In this document: piece after piece, positions 35,421-44,805 of the stretch | How positions within the stretch are numbered: position 1 is the stretch's first letter | Layout of the letters: every line of letters starts with the position of its first letter | From: Enterobacter sp. 638 | Lineage (GTDB): Bacteria > Pseudomonadota > Gammaproteobacteria > Enterobacterales > Enterobacteriaceae | Assembly: GCF_000016325.1 (NCBI RefSeq) | Contig: NC_009436.1 | Location: 2,046,001 to 2,110,000, forward strand | Length of the DNA stretch: 64,000 nucleotides | Direction of reading: 5' to 3' | Position numbers and translations under genes: made by a program | The notes under the pieces: generated by a model | The model's database searches: none | What the model saw: the letters and a program-made list of their open reading frames with translations, nothing else | What the model was told of the DNA's origin: nothing

Positions 35421-36314
35421 ATGAATATTGAGCTGCGCCATTTACGCTATTTTATTGCCGTGGCCGAGGAGCTGCATTTTGGCCGTGCGGCGGCGCGGCT
35501 AAATATCTCCCAGCCACCGCTGAGTCAGCAGATTCAGATCCTGGAGCAGCAGGTGGGGGCGCGATTACTGGCCCGCACTAACCGCAGCGTCAGCCTGACG
35601 GCTGCGGGCAAACAGTTTCTTGCAGATAGCCGGCAGGTCTTGAGTCTGGTGAATGACGCGGCTGCCCGCGCAGAGCGTTTACATCTGGGCGAGACGGGTG
35701 AATTGCGTCTCGGATTTACCTCGTCAGCCCCGTTTATCAGCGCGGTTTCGCATACGCTGTCTTCCTTTCGTCGCCATTATCCGGATGTGCATATCCAGAC
35801 CCGCGAGATTAATACCCGTGAACAGATTGTTCCGCTGAATGAGGGTTCGCTGGATTTGGGGCTGATGCGCAACACGCAGTTGCCCGACACGCTGGCGTGG
35901 GAGGTGATTTTACGGGAACCGTTAATGGCGATGATCCCGCGGGATCATCCGCTGGCAGCGCAGCCGTCAGTAACGCTGGCCGAGCTGGCGCAGGAGCCGT
36001 TTGTTTTTTTCGATCCCCATGTTGGGACCGGTTTGTACGATGATATTTTGGGTTTGATGCGTCGTTACGGGTTATCGCCAGTGATTACGCAAGAAGTCGG
36101 TGAGGCGATGACGATTATCGGTTTGGTCGCCGCCGGATTAGGAGTGTCGATTTTGCCCGCCTCGTTTAAACGCGTGCAGCTAAGTGAAATGCGCTGGGTG
36201 GCGATAGCTGAAGAGGATGCCGTATCGGAAATGTGGCTGGTTTGGCCAAAACATCATGAGCTCAGCAACGCGGCACAGCGTTTCAAAAAACAGCTGCTCG
36301 AAGGGGTCCTGTAA
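35421..36314 (+). CDS. ynfL: YnfL, LysR-family regulator
   Basis: This is a 297-residue LysR-type regulator. The helix-turn-helix MNIELRHLRYFIAVAEELHF, then SQPPLSQQIQILEQQVG, belongs to the CatR/CbbR-like subgroup, and the effector domain starts near residue 90 (GELRLGFTSSAPF). It is divergent from ynfM, which it probably regulates. E. coli has the same pair in the same place. The ligand is unknown. Confidence 0.9.
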   Translation: MNIELRHLRYFIAVAEELHFGRAAARLNISQPPLSQQIQILEQQVGARLLARTNRSVSLTAAGKQFLADSRQVLSLVNDAAARAERLHLGETGELRLGFTSSAPFISAVSHTLSSFRRHYPDVHIQTREINTREQIVPLNEGSLDLGLMRNTQLPDTLAWEVILREPLMAMIPRDHPLAAQPSVTLAELAQEPFVFFDPHVGTGLYDDILGLMRRYGLSPVITQEVGEAMTIIGLVAAGLGVSILPASFKRVQLSEMRWVAIAEEDAVSEMWLVWPKHHELSNAAQRFKKQLLEGVL

Positions 36315-36414
36315 GCAATTTTTGCTATAATGCCCGCGAAAAATGTGCGGTAAATCACAAGGCTAAGTAAATATTTGACGACTACGTGTCAAGTGCTTCA
36401 CCATAGCCCAAAGT

Positions 36415-36436
36415 TTATTTCGAAGCGCGAAAATAA
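36415..36436. promoter_or_regulatory. Mlc-type operator in front of mlc
   Basis: The bases TTATTTCGAAGCGCGAAAAT plus AA form a near-palindrome (TTATTTCG ... CGAAAATAA) that fits the Mlc recognition pattern, centred on a CG-rich middle with AT-rich arms. It lies 11 bases before the GTG start, as expected for the known autoregulation of mlc. Confidence 0.65.
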
Positions 36437-36447
36437 GGATGTAAGAG

Positions 36448-37671
36448 GTGGTTGCTGCTGATAGTCAGCCTGGACATATTGATCAGATTAAGCAGACCAA
36501 TGCGGGCGCAGTGTACCGTCTGATTGATCAGCTTGGTCCGGTTTCGCGTATCGATCTTTCTCGTCTGGCTCAACTGGCGCCTGCCAGTATTACCAAAATT
36601 GTACGAGAAATGCTGGAAGCCCACCTGGTGCAGGAAACCGAAATTCAGGACCCCGGCAGCCGTGGCCGTCCGGCGGTCGGCCTGGTGGTGGAAACAGAAG
36701 CCTGGCATTACCTGTCGATCAGAATCAGTCGTGGCGAAGTGTTTCTCGCGCTGCGTGATTTGAGCAGCAAAATGGTGGTGGAAGACCGCCTTGAGCTGCC
36801 GCTCCAGTCTGAACAAACGCTGCTCGAGCGTATCGTTATTCATATCGATCAATTCTTTATCCGTCATCAGCAAAGGCTGGAGCGCTTAACGGCGATTGCG
36901 ATCACCATGCCCGGAATCATTGATACGGAAAATGGGATTGTCCATCGGATGCCGTTTTATGACGATGTGAAAGACATGCCGCTGGGCGAAGTGCTCAAAG
37001 CGCATACGGGCGTGCCGGTCTATATTCAGCACGATATCAGCGCCTGGACGATGGCGGAGGCGTTGTTTGGCGCGTCCCGCGGTGCGCGTGATGTGATTCA
37101 GGTGGTTATCGATCACAATGTGGGCGCAGGGGTCATTACCGACGGACGTTTACTGCATGCGGGCAGCAGCAGCCTGGTGGAGATTGGCCATACGCAGGTT
37201 GACCCTTACGGTAAGCGCTGCTATTGCGGTAATCACGGCTGTCTGGAAACTATCGCCAGCGTCGAAAGTGTGATGGAGCTGGCGCAGTTGCGCCTGAGTC
37301 AGTCCATGAGCTCGTCTTTGCATGGACAACCCTTAACCATGGATTCGCTGTGCGGCGCGGCGCGGCAGGGCGATCTGCTGGCAAAAGATATTATTACCGG
37401 CGTGGGGAACAACGTCGGGCGCATTTTGGCCATTATGGTGAATCTCTTTAATCCGCAAAAAATCCTGATTGGCTCACCCCTGAGCCAGGCCGCCGATATT
37501 CTGTTCCCGGCGATTTCCGACTGTATTCGACAGCAATCCCTTCCGGCGTACAGCAAAAATATCGTGGTAGAAAGCACCCAGTTTTCTAATCAAGGCACCA
37601 TGGCCGGCGCGGCGCTGGTGAAAGATGCGATGTATAACGGCTCGCTATTGATCAGGTTGTTACAGGGTTAA
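36448..37671 (+). CDS. mlc: Mlc (DgsA), glucose-responsive repressor
   Basis: This is a 407-residue ROK-family transcriptional repressor controlling ptsG, ptsHI, manXYZ and malT. It releases DNA when sequestered by the unphosphorylated glucose transporter PtsG. The N-terminal helix-turn-helix (GPVSRIDLSRLAQLAPASIT) is followed by the ROK domain with the zinc site CYCGNHGCLETIAS. It closely matches E. coli Mlc along its whole length. The start is GTG at 36448 with AGGA eight bases upstream. bioD2 follows, as in E. coli. Confidence 0.96.
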   Translation: MVAADSQPGHIDQIKQTNAGAVYRLIDQLGPVSRIDLSRLAQLAPASITKIVREMLEAHLVQETEIQDPGSRGRPAVGLVVETEAWHYLSIRISRGEVFLALRDLSSKMVVEDRLELPLQSEQTLLERIVIHIDQFFIRHQQRLERLTAIAITMPGIIDTENGIVHRMPFYDDVKDMPLGEVLKAHTGVPVYIQHDISAWTMAEALFGASRGARDVIQVVIDHNVGAGVITDGRLLHAGSSSLVEIGHTQVDPYGKRCYCGNHGCLETIASVESVMELAQLRLSQSMSSSLHGQPLTMDSLCGAARQGDLLAKDIITGVGNNVGRILAIMVNLFNPQKILIGSPLSQAADILFPAISDCIRQQSLPAYSKNIVVESTQFSNQGTMAGAALVKDAMYNGSLLIRLLQG

Positions 37672-37797
37672 CTGTTTTTTCACTGATGCCATAAAATTTG
37701 CGCTAACTCAATCTGGACTCTGCGCGCATACCTTAGACTCACTCCACTGAATTATTTACCTGGTTTATATTTTCAAAGCATAACGGTGGAGTAAGTC

Positions 37798-38493
37798 ATG
37801 CTTAAGCGTTTCTTTGTAACGGGTACCGATACCTCTGTTGGCAAAACAGTGGTCTCCCGCGCGTTGCTGCAAGCCCTGGCGGCGGGTGGTAAGAGTGTGG
37901 CGGGGTACAAACCGGTCGCAAAAGGCAGTAAAGAGACGCCAGAAGGCCTACGCAATAAAGATGCGCTGGTGCTGCAAAGCGTCTCAAGTTTTGAACTGCC
38001 TTATCATGCGATCAATCCCATTGCGCTGAGTGAAAACGAAAGTAGCGTCGCGCACAGTGGTCTTATTAATTATTCCTTACTGTCTAACGGTCTGGCTGAG
38101 CTGAGTTCGATGGCCGATCATGTGGTAGTGGAAGGCACGGGCGGCTGGCGTAGCCTGATGAACGATCTGCGTCCCTTATCCGAATGGGTCGTGCAGGAAC
38201 AACTGCCGGTGCTGATGGTGGTGGGGATTCAGGAAGGGTGCATTAACCACGCGTTATTGACGGCTCAGGCCATCGCGAACGACGGCCTGCAGATGGTCGG
38301 CTGGGTGGCTAACCGTATCAATCCTGGCCTTGCACATTATGCAGAAATCATCGAGGTGCTCAGCAAGAAACTGCCGGGGCCGCTGGTGGGTGAACTGCCT
38401 TATCTGCCCCGCGCCGAACAGCGCGATCTGGCTCATTACATCGATCTCACGATGTTTGATGACGCCCTAACGGTAGACCGGGTCGTGGCATAG
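37798..38493 (+). CDS. bioD2: BioD2 (YnfK), dethiobiotin synthetase paralogue
   Basis: This is a 231-residue ATP-dependent dethiobiotin synthetase, which closes the ureido ring of the biotin precursor 7,8-diaminononanoate with CO2. The P-loop is FVTGTDTSVGKTVVSRALLQ (residues 7-26). VVVEGTGGWRSLMN carries the second nucleotide and metal site. It is the second, chromosomally separate BioD known as YnfK in E. coli, lying after mlc. The biotin operon copy is elsewhere. Its physiological need is unclear. Confidence 0.93.
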   Translation: MLKRFFVTGTDTSVGKTVVSRALLQALAAGGKSVAGYKPVAKGSKETPEGLRNKDALVLQSVSSFELPYHAINPIALSENESSVAHSGLINYSLLSNGLAELSSMADHVVVEGTGGWRSLMNDLRPLSEWVVQEQLPVLMVVGIQEGCINHALLTAQAIANDGLQMVGWVANRINPGLAHYAEIIEVLSKKLPGPLVGELPYLPRAEQRDLAHYIDLTMFDDALTVDRVVA

Positions 38494-38508
38494 CGCGTCC
38501 TCAGAAAT

Positions 38509-38543
38509 CAAAAAAACCGGGCAGTTGAGCGCCCGGTTTTTTA
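38509..38543. terminator. Bidirectional terminator bioD2/osmV
   Basis: The stem ACCGGGC/GCCCGGT is flanked by A7 on the left and T6 on the right and sits between convergent bioD2 and osmV, so it can serve both. Confidence 0.87.
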
Positions 38544-38563
38544 TTGCCTGTAAAACGTGGGAT

Positions 38564-39712
38564 TTAACTGTCGCTGTGAATATTCAGCGCCCGACGCGTA
38601 CGACCGGAGCTTAAATACTCCGCAATATAATCCTGAGAAATTTCGCCGTTATAGCGGCCGTCTTCGTCAACGATAGGCATCCAGCTGGTGTTGCTCTCGT
38701 ACAGACGCGACAGCACCACGCGCAGGTTATCTTCCGCTTTACCCGTCATTCTGAACGGATGCAGCACGTCGGCACAAAAACCGGTGGCCTGACGCGCTTC
38801 GCGGCGTTTCACAAAGCCCAGCGGTTTTCCCATGTCATCCACAACGGTAATCGCGCGGATATCGTTGTCATCCATAGTCGCAAAGGCTTCCGGCAATGAG
38901 GTCGATTCGCGCACCGTAAGGGTCGGCTGCTGATCCGTGACGTCACCCGCCGACACCAGAAGCAGGCGTTTAAGCGTACGGTCCTGACCAACAAACGAGC
39001 CGATAAATTCATTGGCGGGTTTCGCCAGCAGCTCATCCGGGCTGGCGCACTGCACAATTCGCCCCTGACGGAACACGGCGATACGGTCCCCTAGCTTGAG
39101 TGCTTCGTCAATGTCGTGGCTGACGAGCATGACCGTCTTTTTCAGCTTGCGCTGCATCTCCAGGAACTGGTTCTGGATCACTTCGCGGTTGATCGGGTCT
39201 ACCGCGCCAAACGGTTCATCCATCAGCAGCACCGGAGGATCCGCCGCCAGGGCACGGATCACGCCGATACGCTGTTGCTGGCCGCCAGACATTTCGCGTG
39301 GATAGCGGTTAAGGAATTTATGCGGGTCCATCGCCACCATATCCATCAACTCTTCGGCACGCGCTTTACTGCGCGCTTTATCCCAGCCGAGCATGCGCGG
39401 GACGACGGTAATGTTCTCTTCAATGGTCATGTTAGGGAACAAGCCAATCTGCTGGATCACGTAGCCGATGTTACGGCGCAGCGCCACGGTGTCCATTTCG
39501 TTGGTATTTTCACCATTAATCAGGATATTGCCGCTGCTCGGCGCAATCAGACGATTAATCATCTTCAACGTCGTGGTTTTCCCGCAGCCAGACGGGCCAA
39601 GCAGAACACACATTTCGCCTTCAGGTACGTTGAGGTTCACGTTGTCAACGGCCTTAAACGTCTGGCCATTTTTCTGCGAAAATTGTTTAGTGAGATTTTC
39701 CAGTTTTATCAT
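38564..39712 (-). CDS. osmV: OsmV, ATPase of the OsmU osmoprotectant importer
   Basis: This is a 382-residue ABC transporter ATPase that powers uptake of glycine betaine and choline-O-sulfate by the OsmU system of Salmonella. Walker A (LLGPSGCGKTTTLKMINRLI), the signature MSGGQQQRIGVIRALA and Walker B (PPVLLMDEPFGAVDP) are clear. Two CBS domains follow in the C-terminal part (about 245-370), typical of OpuC/ProV-type osmosensing ATPases. I chose the ATG at 39712, which overlaps the osmW stop codon by one base (TAATG). The upstream in-frame start would lie inside osmW. Confidence 0.92.
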   Translation of the reverse strand: MIKLENLTKQFSQKNGQTFKAVDNVNLNVPEGEMCVLLGPSGCGKTTTLKMINRLIAPSSGNILINGENTNEMDTVALRRNIGYVIQQIGLFPNMTIEENITVVPRMLGWDKARSKARAEELMDMVAMDPHKFLNRYPREMSGGQQQRIGVIRALAADPPVLLMDEPFGAVDPINREVIQNQFLEMQRKLKKTVMLVSHDIDEALKLGDRIAVFRQGRIVQCASPDELLAKPANEFIGSFVGQDRTLKRLLLVSAGDVTDQQPTLTVRESTSLPEAFATMDDNDIRAITVVDDMGKPLGFVKRREARQATGFCADVLHPFRMTGKAEDNLRVVLSRLYESNTSWMPIVDEDGRYNGEISQDYIAEYLSSGRTRRALNIHSDS

Positions 39713-40359
39713 TATCGAATCCCCTTCGGAGTCAGCACGGCCTGCAGGCGATGAAGCAGCCAGTCGAGCACAATAGCTAAAAGACAAATCATGAATGCAC
39801 CGGCGATCAACATGCGAATATCACTGCCGCCAATGCCGTTGAGTAACAGCAGACCCAGACCCCCTGCGCCGATCACGGCAGCAATGGCCATCACGCCAAT
39901 ATTCATCACCACGGCGGTACGGATCCCGCCAAAAATCACCGGTAAGGCCATTGGGATTTCTACCCAACGCAGACGCTGCCAGAACGTCATGCCAATCCCG
40001 CGCCCGGCTTCACGCAGGCCCGGTGGCAGGCTATCCAACGCGGTGTGGGTGTTGCGCACAATCGGCAACAGTGAATAGAGGAACACGGCGGTGATGGCGG
40101 GCAGGGCACCAATCCCCTGACCGATCAGCGAAAAGAGCGGAATCATCAAACCAAACAGCGCAATCGACGGGATGGTGAGCACGATCGTGGCAATCCCCAG
40201 CACGGGCGTCGCCAGCCATTTGTGGCGCACAATCAGGATCCCCAGCGGCACGCCGATAATGATCGCCAGACCCACCGCTAATCCCACCAGCCACAGATGC
40301 TGAAAGGTCAGCGTGAGCAGAAAGCCCCAGTTATCAAGCATGTAGTGAATCGTATCCAT
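39712..40359 (-). CDS. osmW: OsmW, permease of OsmU importer
   Basis: This is a 215-residue inner-membrane permease of an OpuC/YehY-type glycine betaine importer, with about five to six helices. The cytoplasmic coupling loop is in REAGRGIGMTFWQRLRWVEI. It is the first of two permeases in this four-gene operon and pairs with OsmY. Its stop codon shares a base with the osmV start, so translation is coupled. Confidence 0.92.
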   Translation of the reverse strand: MDTIHYMLDNWGFLLTLTFQHLWLVGLAVGLAIIIGVPLGILIVRHKWLATPVLGIATIVLTIPSIALFGLMIPLFSLIGQGIGALPAITAVFLYSLLPIVRNTHTALDSLPPGLREAGRGIGMTFWQRLRWVEIPMALPVIFGGIRTAVVMNIGVMAIAAVIGAGGLGLLLLNGIGGSDIRMLIAGAFMICLLAIVLDWLLHRLQAVLTPKGIR

Positions 40360-40367
40360 AGCGCCTC

Positions 40368-41264
40368 CTATAACCCTTTGCTACGCAGGAAATCACGAGC
40401 GACCTGCTGCGGTGACTGATGGTCGATATCTACCTTCTTATTCAGCTCGGTGATAACGTCGTTATTTAGCTGGCTGGATAAAGTGTTCAACGCCTCTTCC
40501 AGACCTGGGTTCGCATCCAGCGTGTCTTTACGCACGACTGGCGTCACGGCGTAGCTCGGGAAAAAGCCTTTGTCGTCTTCCAGCACTTTGAGGTCGAATC
40601 CTTTAACGCGTCCGTCGGTGGCGTAAACCAGCCCGGCATCCACAAACCCATCGCGCACGGCGTTATAGACTAACCCTGGGTCCATCTGGCGAATTTGCGG
40701 GCGATCCAGTTCCATCTGATACGCTTCCTGCAACGGTTTCATGCCGTCGCTACGCCCGGCGAATTCAAGGTCTAGACCCAGCATCCAGTTGTTATCCGGA
40801 TCGGTTTTACGCACCTGTTCGATTTTCGCCACCATATCCGACATCGTATTGATGTGTTCTGCTTCGGCGCGTTTACGCTGCATCGCAAACGCATAGGTGT
40901 TGTTCATATTGGCGGGTTTCAGCCAGACCAGACCCAGCTTGCCATCCAGACGTTTTACGGTGTCGTAAGACTCCTGCGGCGACATGCGTTTATTGATGTG
41001 GTTAAAGATAATCAGCGAGGTCCCGGTGTATTCCCACGTCATATCAACCTGTTTGTTGATCATGGCGTTACGCGAAATCACCGTCGCGATATTGGTTTTA
41101 GGCTGCACCTCAAAACCTTTTTTTTGCAGATACTGCACGGTCATGGCCGAAAGAATATGTTGTTCGGTAAAGCTTTTGGTGGCCAAAACTAGCGGTGCAG
41201 CCTGCGCCTGTGTCGCGAAGAATGCGGCTGCGGCCAGCGCGGCGAGGCTTGAAGTCAGTCTCAT
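40368..41264 (-). CDS. osmX: OsmX, periplasmic binding protein of OsmU
   Basis: This is a 298-residue substrate-binding protein of the OpuAC/ProX type, which captures glycine betaine and related osmolytes in the periplasm. The signal peptide [22 protein letters not shown] is followed directly by [20 protein letters not shown], the conserved first strand of the family. A binding motif [15 protein letters not shown] lies near residue 80. It lies between the two permease genes, with short gaps on both sides. Confidence 0.93.
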   Translation of the reverse strand: MRLTSSLAALAAAAFFATQAQAAPLVLATKSFTEQHILSAMTVQYLQKKGFEVQPKTNIATVISRNAMINKQVDMTWEYTGTSLIIFNHINKRMSPQESYDTVKRLDGKLGLVWLKPANMNNTYAFAMQRKRAEAEHINTMSDMVAKIEQVRKTDPDNNWMLGLDLEFAGRSDGMKPLQEAYQMELDRPQIRQMDPGLVYNAVRDGFVDAGLVYATDGRVKGFDLKVLEDDKGFFPSYAVTPVVRKDTLDANPGLEEALNTLSSQLNNDVITELNKKVDIDHQSPQQVARDFLRSKGL

Positions 41265-41282
41265 AAAGGCTCCTTGTTATTG

Positions 41283-41996
41283 TTATCGCGCGACGTGCGG
41301 GCTCATGACTCGGCCCAGCGCAGCGAGCAACGTGTCCAGAATCAAAGCGAAAAGTGCTGTCGCTGCGGCGCCTAAAATCAGCGTCGGGAAGTCGTTCAGA
41401 TAGATGCCCGGGAAGATCAGTTCGCCGTAGCTGCTGGCGCCAATCAGGAAGGCCAGCGGTGCGGTACCCACGTTAATCGCGGTCGCAATACGAATACCGG
41501 ACAGCATCACCGGTAAAGCGTTTGGGATTTCCACCTGGTATAAACGCTGCCATTTCGTCATCCCGATGCCGTTCGCGGCTTCAAGCAAAGAAGCGGGCAC
41601 CGAGCACAGACCGGCATAGGTGTTACGCACAATCGGCAGTAGTGAGGCGAGGAATAGCGCGACGATCGCGGGCTTATCGCCAATACCGAGTACCACCATC
41701 GCCAGCGCCAGAACGGCCAGCGGCGGAAGCGTGTTACCGACGTTAAAGATTTGCATCACGTATTCGGCAACACCGCGCGCCGCCGGACGACTAAGCAGTA
41801 TTCCGCTCGGGATCCCGACCAGCAGGGCGAAAAACATCGAAGAGAAGACCAAAATCATATGCTGCTGACCCAAATAAAGCAGGTCTACCTGACGCGCTTT
41901 TATCGTATCCAGTCCAATTCCCCACGTCAGTAGCGCGAGGACCACAACTATCGCGCCGACGAAAAGCAGCGTGCGTTTCAGTAAAGATGAGTGCAT
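41283..41996 (-). CDS. osmY: OsmY-type permease of OsmU importer
   Basis: This is a 237-residue inner-membrane permease, first gene of the osmYXWV transcription unit. The coupling loop LLEAANGIGMTKWQRLYQVE mirrors that of OsmW. The name osmY follows Salmonella OsmU use and is not the E. coli stress gene osmY. I chose the ATG at 41996 (MHSSLLKRTLLFVGAI), preceded by GGGAG. The start at 42020 would add eight residues. The operon's osmotically controlled promoter should lie in the 290-bp gap up to dmsD. Confidence 0.9.
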   Translation of the reverse strand: MHSSLLKRTLLFVGAIVVVLALLTWGIGLDTIKARQVDLLYLGQQHMILVFSSMFFALLVGIPSGILLSRPAARGVAEYVMQIFNVGNTLPPLAVLALAMVVLGIGDKPAIVALFLASLLPIVRNTYAGLCSVPASLLEAANGIGMTKWQRLYQVEIPNALPVMLSGIRIATAINVGTAPLAFLIGASSYGELIFPGIYLNDFPTLILGAAATALFALILDTLLAALGRVMSPHVAR

Positions 41997-42286
41997 TGCG
42001 ATGTGTCTCCCTGTGCGCATGCGTTATTGCAACCCATTGATTGCCTGTTGTTATGCCATGTATCGGCAGGGGTATATGACCTATAGCAAGCGAATGGGAA
42101 GGGTTCCAGCGAAGCGGCAAAATCAGTAAAGCAGCGTTAGCAACATAAACAGGGGTTTATGCCTTACGGGAGAAGGGCTGAAGGCGTGCAGCCAGAATTC
42201 TCCTAAACGTAACAGGCGAAAAGTGACACCGTAACAAATGAAGGCGCGCACGGCAGAGCATTCAGCCGTGCGGACGGGAGAAAGGG

Positions 42287-42901
42287 TTAACGATAAAGCG
42301 TTTTTTGAACGACCGGGATCGGCTGGCGGGATTGCCAGTCAGCCAGCGTCATCTGAGCGAGTTCAGCGATACCGACGTAAAAAGGATGGCGTGCATTTTC
42401 CACAAATACCGCCAGGAAACGCTGGCTCCATGGCAGCAGGTGGCATGCCAGCAGTTGATCGCATTCGTTATCGCGACCATTTTCACGCAACCACGCGGCC
42501 AGCATCAGCAATGTCCCGAAATGGTCTTCCGGCTCGTTTTGCGGCACGTCGAAGGTAATGCCGTTATCGCGCATCCACTGACGCAGTGCGAGTGTGGACT
42601 CCCCAAACAGCACGGACTCACGATCCAGCCAGACGGAGCTCCACGGTGGCGCAGGTAACGCCCAGGGGCCAATGAACAGACGTTGCCAGGCCTCGGGCAG
42701 GGTTTCATCCGCGGTTGCGCGCAGTGTATCGGCGACGGGCAGTAACGATTCCTCCGCCAGCGGCCAGTCGCGGCACCAGTCGGTCGTCGTTAACGCATTG
42801 ACCAGTGGCGCTGCATGCTCGCTGTCAGGAGAAAAGTAAAATAATGCGCCGAGGACTCGGGCGCTCACGGCGAATGACTCGCGGGTTGAAACCTCTTTCA
42901 T
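42287..42901 (-). CDS. dmsD: DmsD, Tat-substrate proofreading chaperone
   Basis: This is a 204-residue TorD/DmsD-family chaperone that binds the twin-arginine leader of DMSO reductase catalytic subunits. It is the same length as E. coli DmsD and shares its core (GPWALPAPPWSSVWLDRESV, then NEPEDHFGTLLMLAAWL, the E-P-x-D-H motif). I chose the ATG at 42901 with AAGGA nine bases upstream. In E. coli it ends the ynfEFGH-dmsD operon. Here none of those reductase genes is present and ynfD follows within 130 bases, so this copy is orphaned unless dmsABC lies elsewhere. Confidence 0.93.
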   Translation of the reverse strand: MKEVSTRESFAVSARVLGALFYFSPDSEHAAPLVNALTTTDWCRDWPLAEESLLPVADTLRATADETLPEAWQRLFIGPWALPAPPWSSVWLDRESVLFGESTLALRQWMRDNGITFDVPQNEPEDHFGTLLMLAAWLRENGRDNECDQLLACHLLPWSQRFLAVFVENARHPFYVGIAELAQMTLADWQSRQPIPVVQKTLYR

Positions 42902-43031
42902 CACAACATTCCTTGCTCGCGTGAGTGCTTTCACGCTTCAAAATTAGGGAGGGAGAATGATGAGAGAGTGTGGCGTAATCAGGGGGATTAAACATTAATC
43001 CCCATCAATGGCGGGCGCATTATGCGGAGGA

Positions 43032-43337
43032 TTATTGCGGCTCGGTTGGCGCGTTTTCTTGTGCACCTGCGCTACTGGCGGGAGAATTACCGCTGCTGGT
43101 GCGCGTGTAGAGAATCTTGAACGTATCGTTGGCGCAATGGCCCACAACTTGCGCGTCCGGCTGATCGGCTTGATCGTTAGGGACAATATTTAGCGTGAAA
43201 CCCGATTCAGGTACGCCGTTATTGATAATGCGCTGTTGAATATCGCTTTTGACGCGTTCGCAAGAATCCGGGGCGGCCAGTGCCGCAGGTGAAGCACCAA
43301 TCAACAACAGGGTGGTAATCCAGGTTAACCGTTTCAT
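43032..43337 (-). CDS. ynfD: YnfD, DUF1161 periplasmic protein
   Basis: This is a 101-residue small exported protein of the DUF1161 family, the same length as E. coli YnfD. The signal peptide MKRLTWITTLLLIGASPAALA is followed by a conserved core (APDSCERVKSDIQQRIINNG) with Cys residues that can form a disulfide with the later GHCAND. The tail is Ser/Ala/Pro-rich. The ATG at 43337 has AAAGGAG upstream. Function is unknown. Confidence 0.92.
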   Translation of the reverse strand: MKRLTWITTLLLIGASPAALAAPDSCERVKSDIQQRIINNGVPESGFTLNIVPNDQADQPDAQVVGHCANDTFKILYTRTSSGNSPASSAGAQENAPTEPQ

Positions 43338-43644
43338 TGAATACTCCTTTTGTCTGTGTGTGTCTTTCATTCTAGCAGGCTGGGTTTCACTCTCTGCCCT
43401 GTAAGGCAACTTTCTGAAAAATCTTAGAAAATATCATTAATGCAATTTGTAAAAATTAAAACGGAGAATATAAATAAGAGATTGGCCATTATTTCTTACA
43501 TTATAGAAAAAACGTAGAGACTTCTTTCCATCGCGTGATTTAAAACTGCGCGTGTAGATTGGCGCGTTTAATATTTGATGCTTAGGCTTGCAAGCGGATG
43601 TTTCGTTTTGGTTATTTTATCAACATATCAAATAAGGAAATGAA
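43338..43644. other. AT-rich upstream region of methyltransferase
   Basis: These 307 bases hold the ynfD promoter on the left and AT-rich sequence on the right (about 43430-43640) that probably carries the methyltransferase promoter. I saw no other gene or clear operator. Confidence 0.5.
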
Positions 43645-44676
43645 ATGTTAACGCAAACAAATTTATCTGAAGTAGAGCGTAAAGATGCCGTGTATTTGTT
43701 AGAGCAGAGTATGGGATTTGTCTGGCAGGCCTCATTACGGGCAGCGGCAGAGCTAGGTGTTGCTGACCGACTCCTTGACGGTGATAAAACAGCCGGACAA
43801 CTCGGGGATGAGCTGAATGTTGACGGGGTATTTTTGCAGCGAGTGATGAGAATACTGTCTTCTCGCAAGGTATTCCATGAATCGCCGGATGGTTTGTTCT
43901 CACTCACACCGGCAGCACGATTTTTATGCACCAACCATAATCACTCTTTACGAGCAGCGGTTCTGATGCTGACGGATAAAACCTTTTGGCAACCGGCGGC
44001 GGAAATAAGCGATATTGTTGCAGGAAAACAAGTGTTTAAGGATTTGTTCGGGATGTCTTTCTATGACTATTGGGGGCAAGATAGTTCGGCAACCAGGGAA
44101 AATGTTTTTCATGCGGGAATGTCTTCGATGTCGAGTGTGGAAAATGAAGTGCTTGTCGAGTGCTATGATTTTCCGGAAGGGGCCACGGTTGTCGATATCG
44201 CCGGTGGATTTGGTAATTTGCTGTTAAACGTGTTGCGCAGGAATCCCTCTCTAAATGGCATCTTATTCGATCAGGAAAACGTGCTTGCTGGAAATCGTCT
44301 GCATTTATTGGGCGACGATACCCGGTGGACAACCGTCGCAGGCAGTTTTTTTGAAGCCTGCCCGCAAGCCGATATCTATTTATTGAAATATATTTTAATG
44401 GACTGGCCAGATGCTCAAGCCAGTAAAATATTACAGACATGTCGGAAATCGATGAAACCAAACTCCCGATTATTAATTCTGGAACCTGTTATTAAAGACA
44501 ATAATAACGAACCGGGGCGATATCAAATCGACTTATTATTATTGACCAGCTTTGACGGAGGGCGAGCGCGCACTGAGCAAGAATATGCCGATATGCTGGC
44601 AGATGCCGGGTTAAAACTCAATCGGGTGATACATACACCGTCCTATTTATCGATTATAGAAGCTGTTTTAGCCTAA
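43645..44676 (+). CDS. SAM-dependent O-methyltransferase, family 2 type
   Basis: This is a 343-residue methyltransferase of the hydroxyindole / hydroxyneurosporene O-methyltransferase type. An N-terminal helical dimerisation domain (WQASLRAAAELGVADRLLDG) is followed by a Rossmann domain with the SAM loop ATVVDIAGGFGNLLLNVLRR. The family's YLLKYILMDWPDAQASKILQ (catalytic region, with Asp in place of the usual His-Asp) and LILEPVIKDNNNEPG follow. Flanking DNA is AT-rich. It lies between ynfD and ynfC, which are neighbours in E. coli, so it was probably gained by transfer. Substrate unknown, likely a phenol or enol. Confidence 0.85.
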   Translation: MLTQTNLSEVERKDAVYLLEQSMGFVWQASLRAAAELGVADRLLDGDKTAGQLGDELNVDGVFLQRVMRILSSRKVFHESPDGLFSLTPAARFLCTNHNHSLRAAVLMLTDKTFWQPAAEISDIVAGKQVFKDLFGMSFYDYWGQDSSATRENVFHAGMSSMSSVENEVLVECYDFPEGATVVDIAGGFGNLLLNVLRRNPSLNGILFDQENVLAGNRLHLLGDDTRWTTVAGSFFEACPQADIYLLKYILMDWPDAQASKILQTCRKSMKPNSRLLILEPVIKDNNNEPGRYQIDLLLLTSFDGGRARTEQEYADMLADAGLKLNRVIHTPSYLSIIEAVLA

Positions 44677-44805
44677 ATTTTATCGTCAGATAACGCGTTA
44701 TTGGCTCAACAGGGTATAAATAGTCTTAATTGAGGTTTTCCCCGAAAGTAAACATCTGTATATTGCTAATATTATTGGAATTAACGTCCACGTATTGGTG
44801 AAAAT

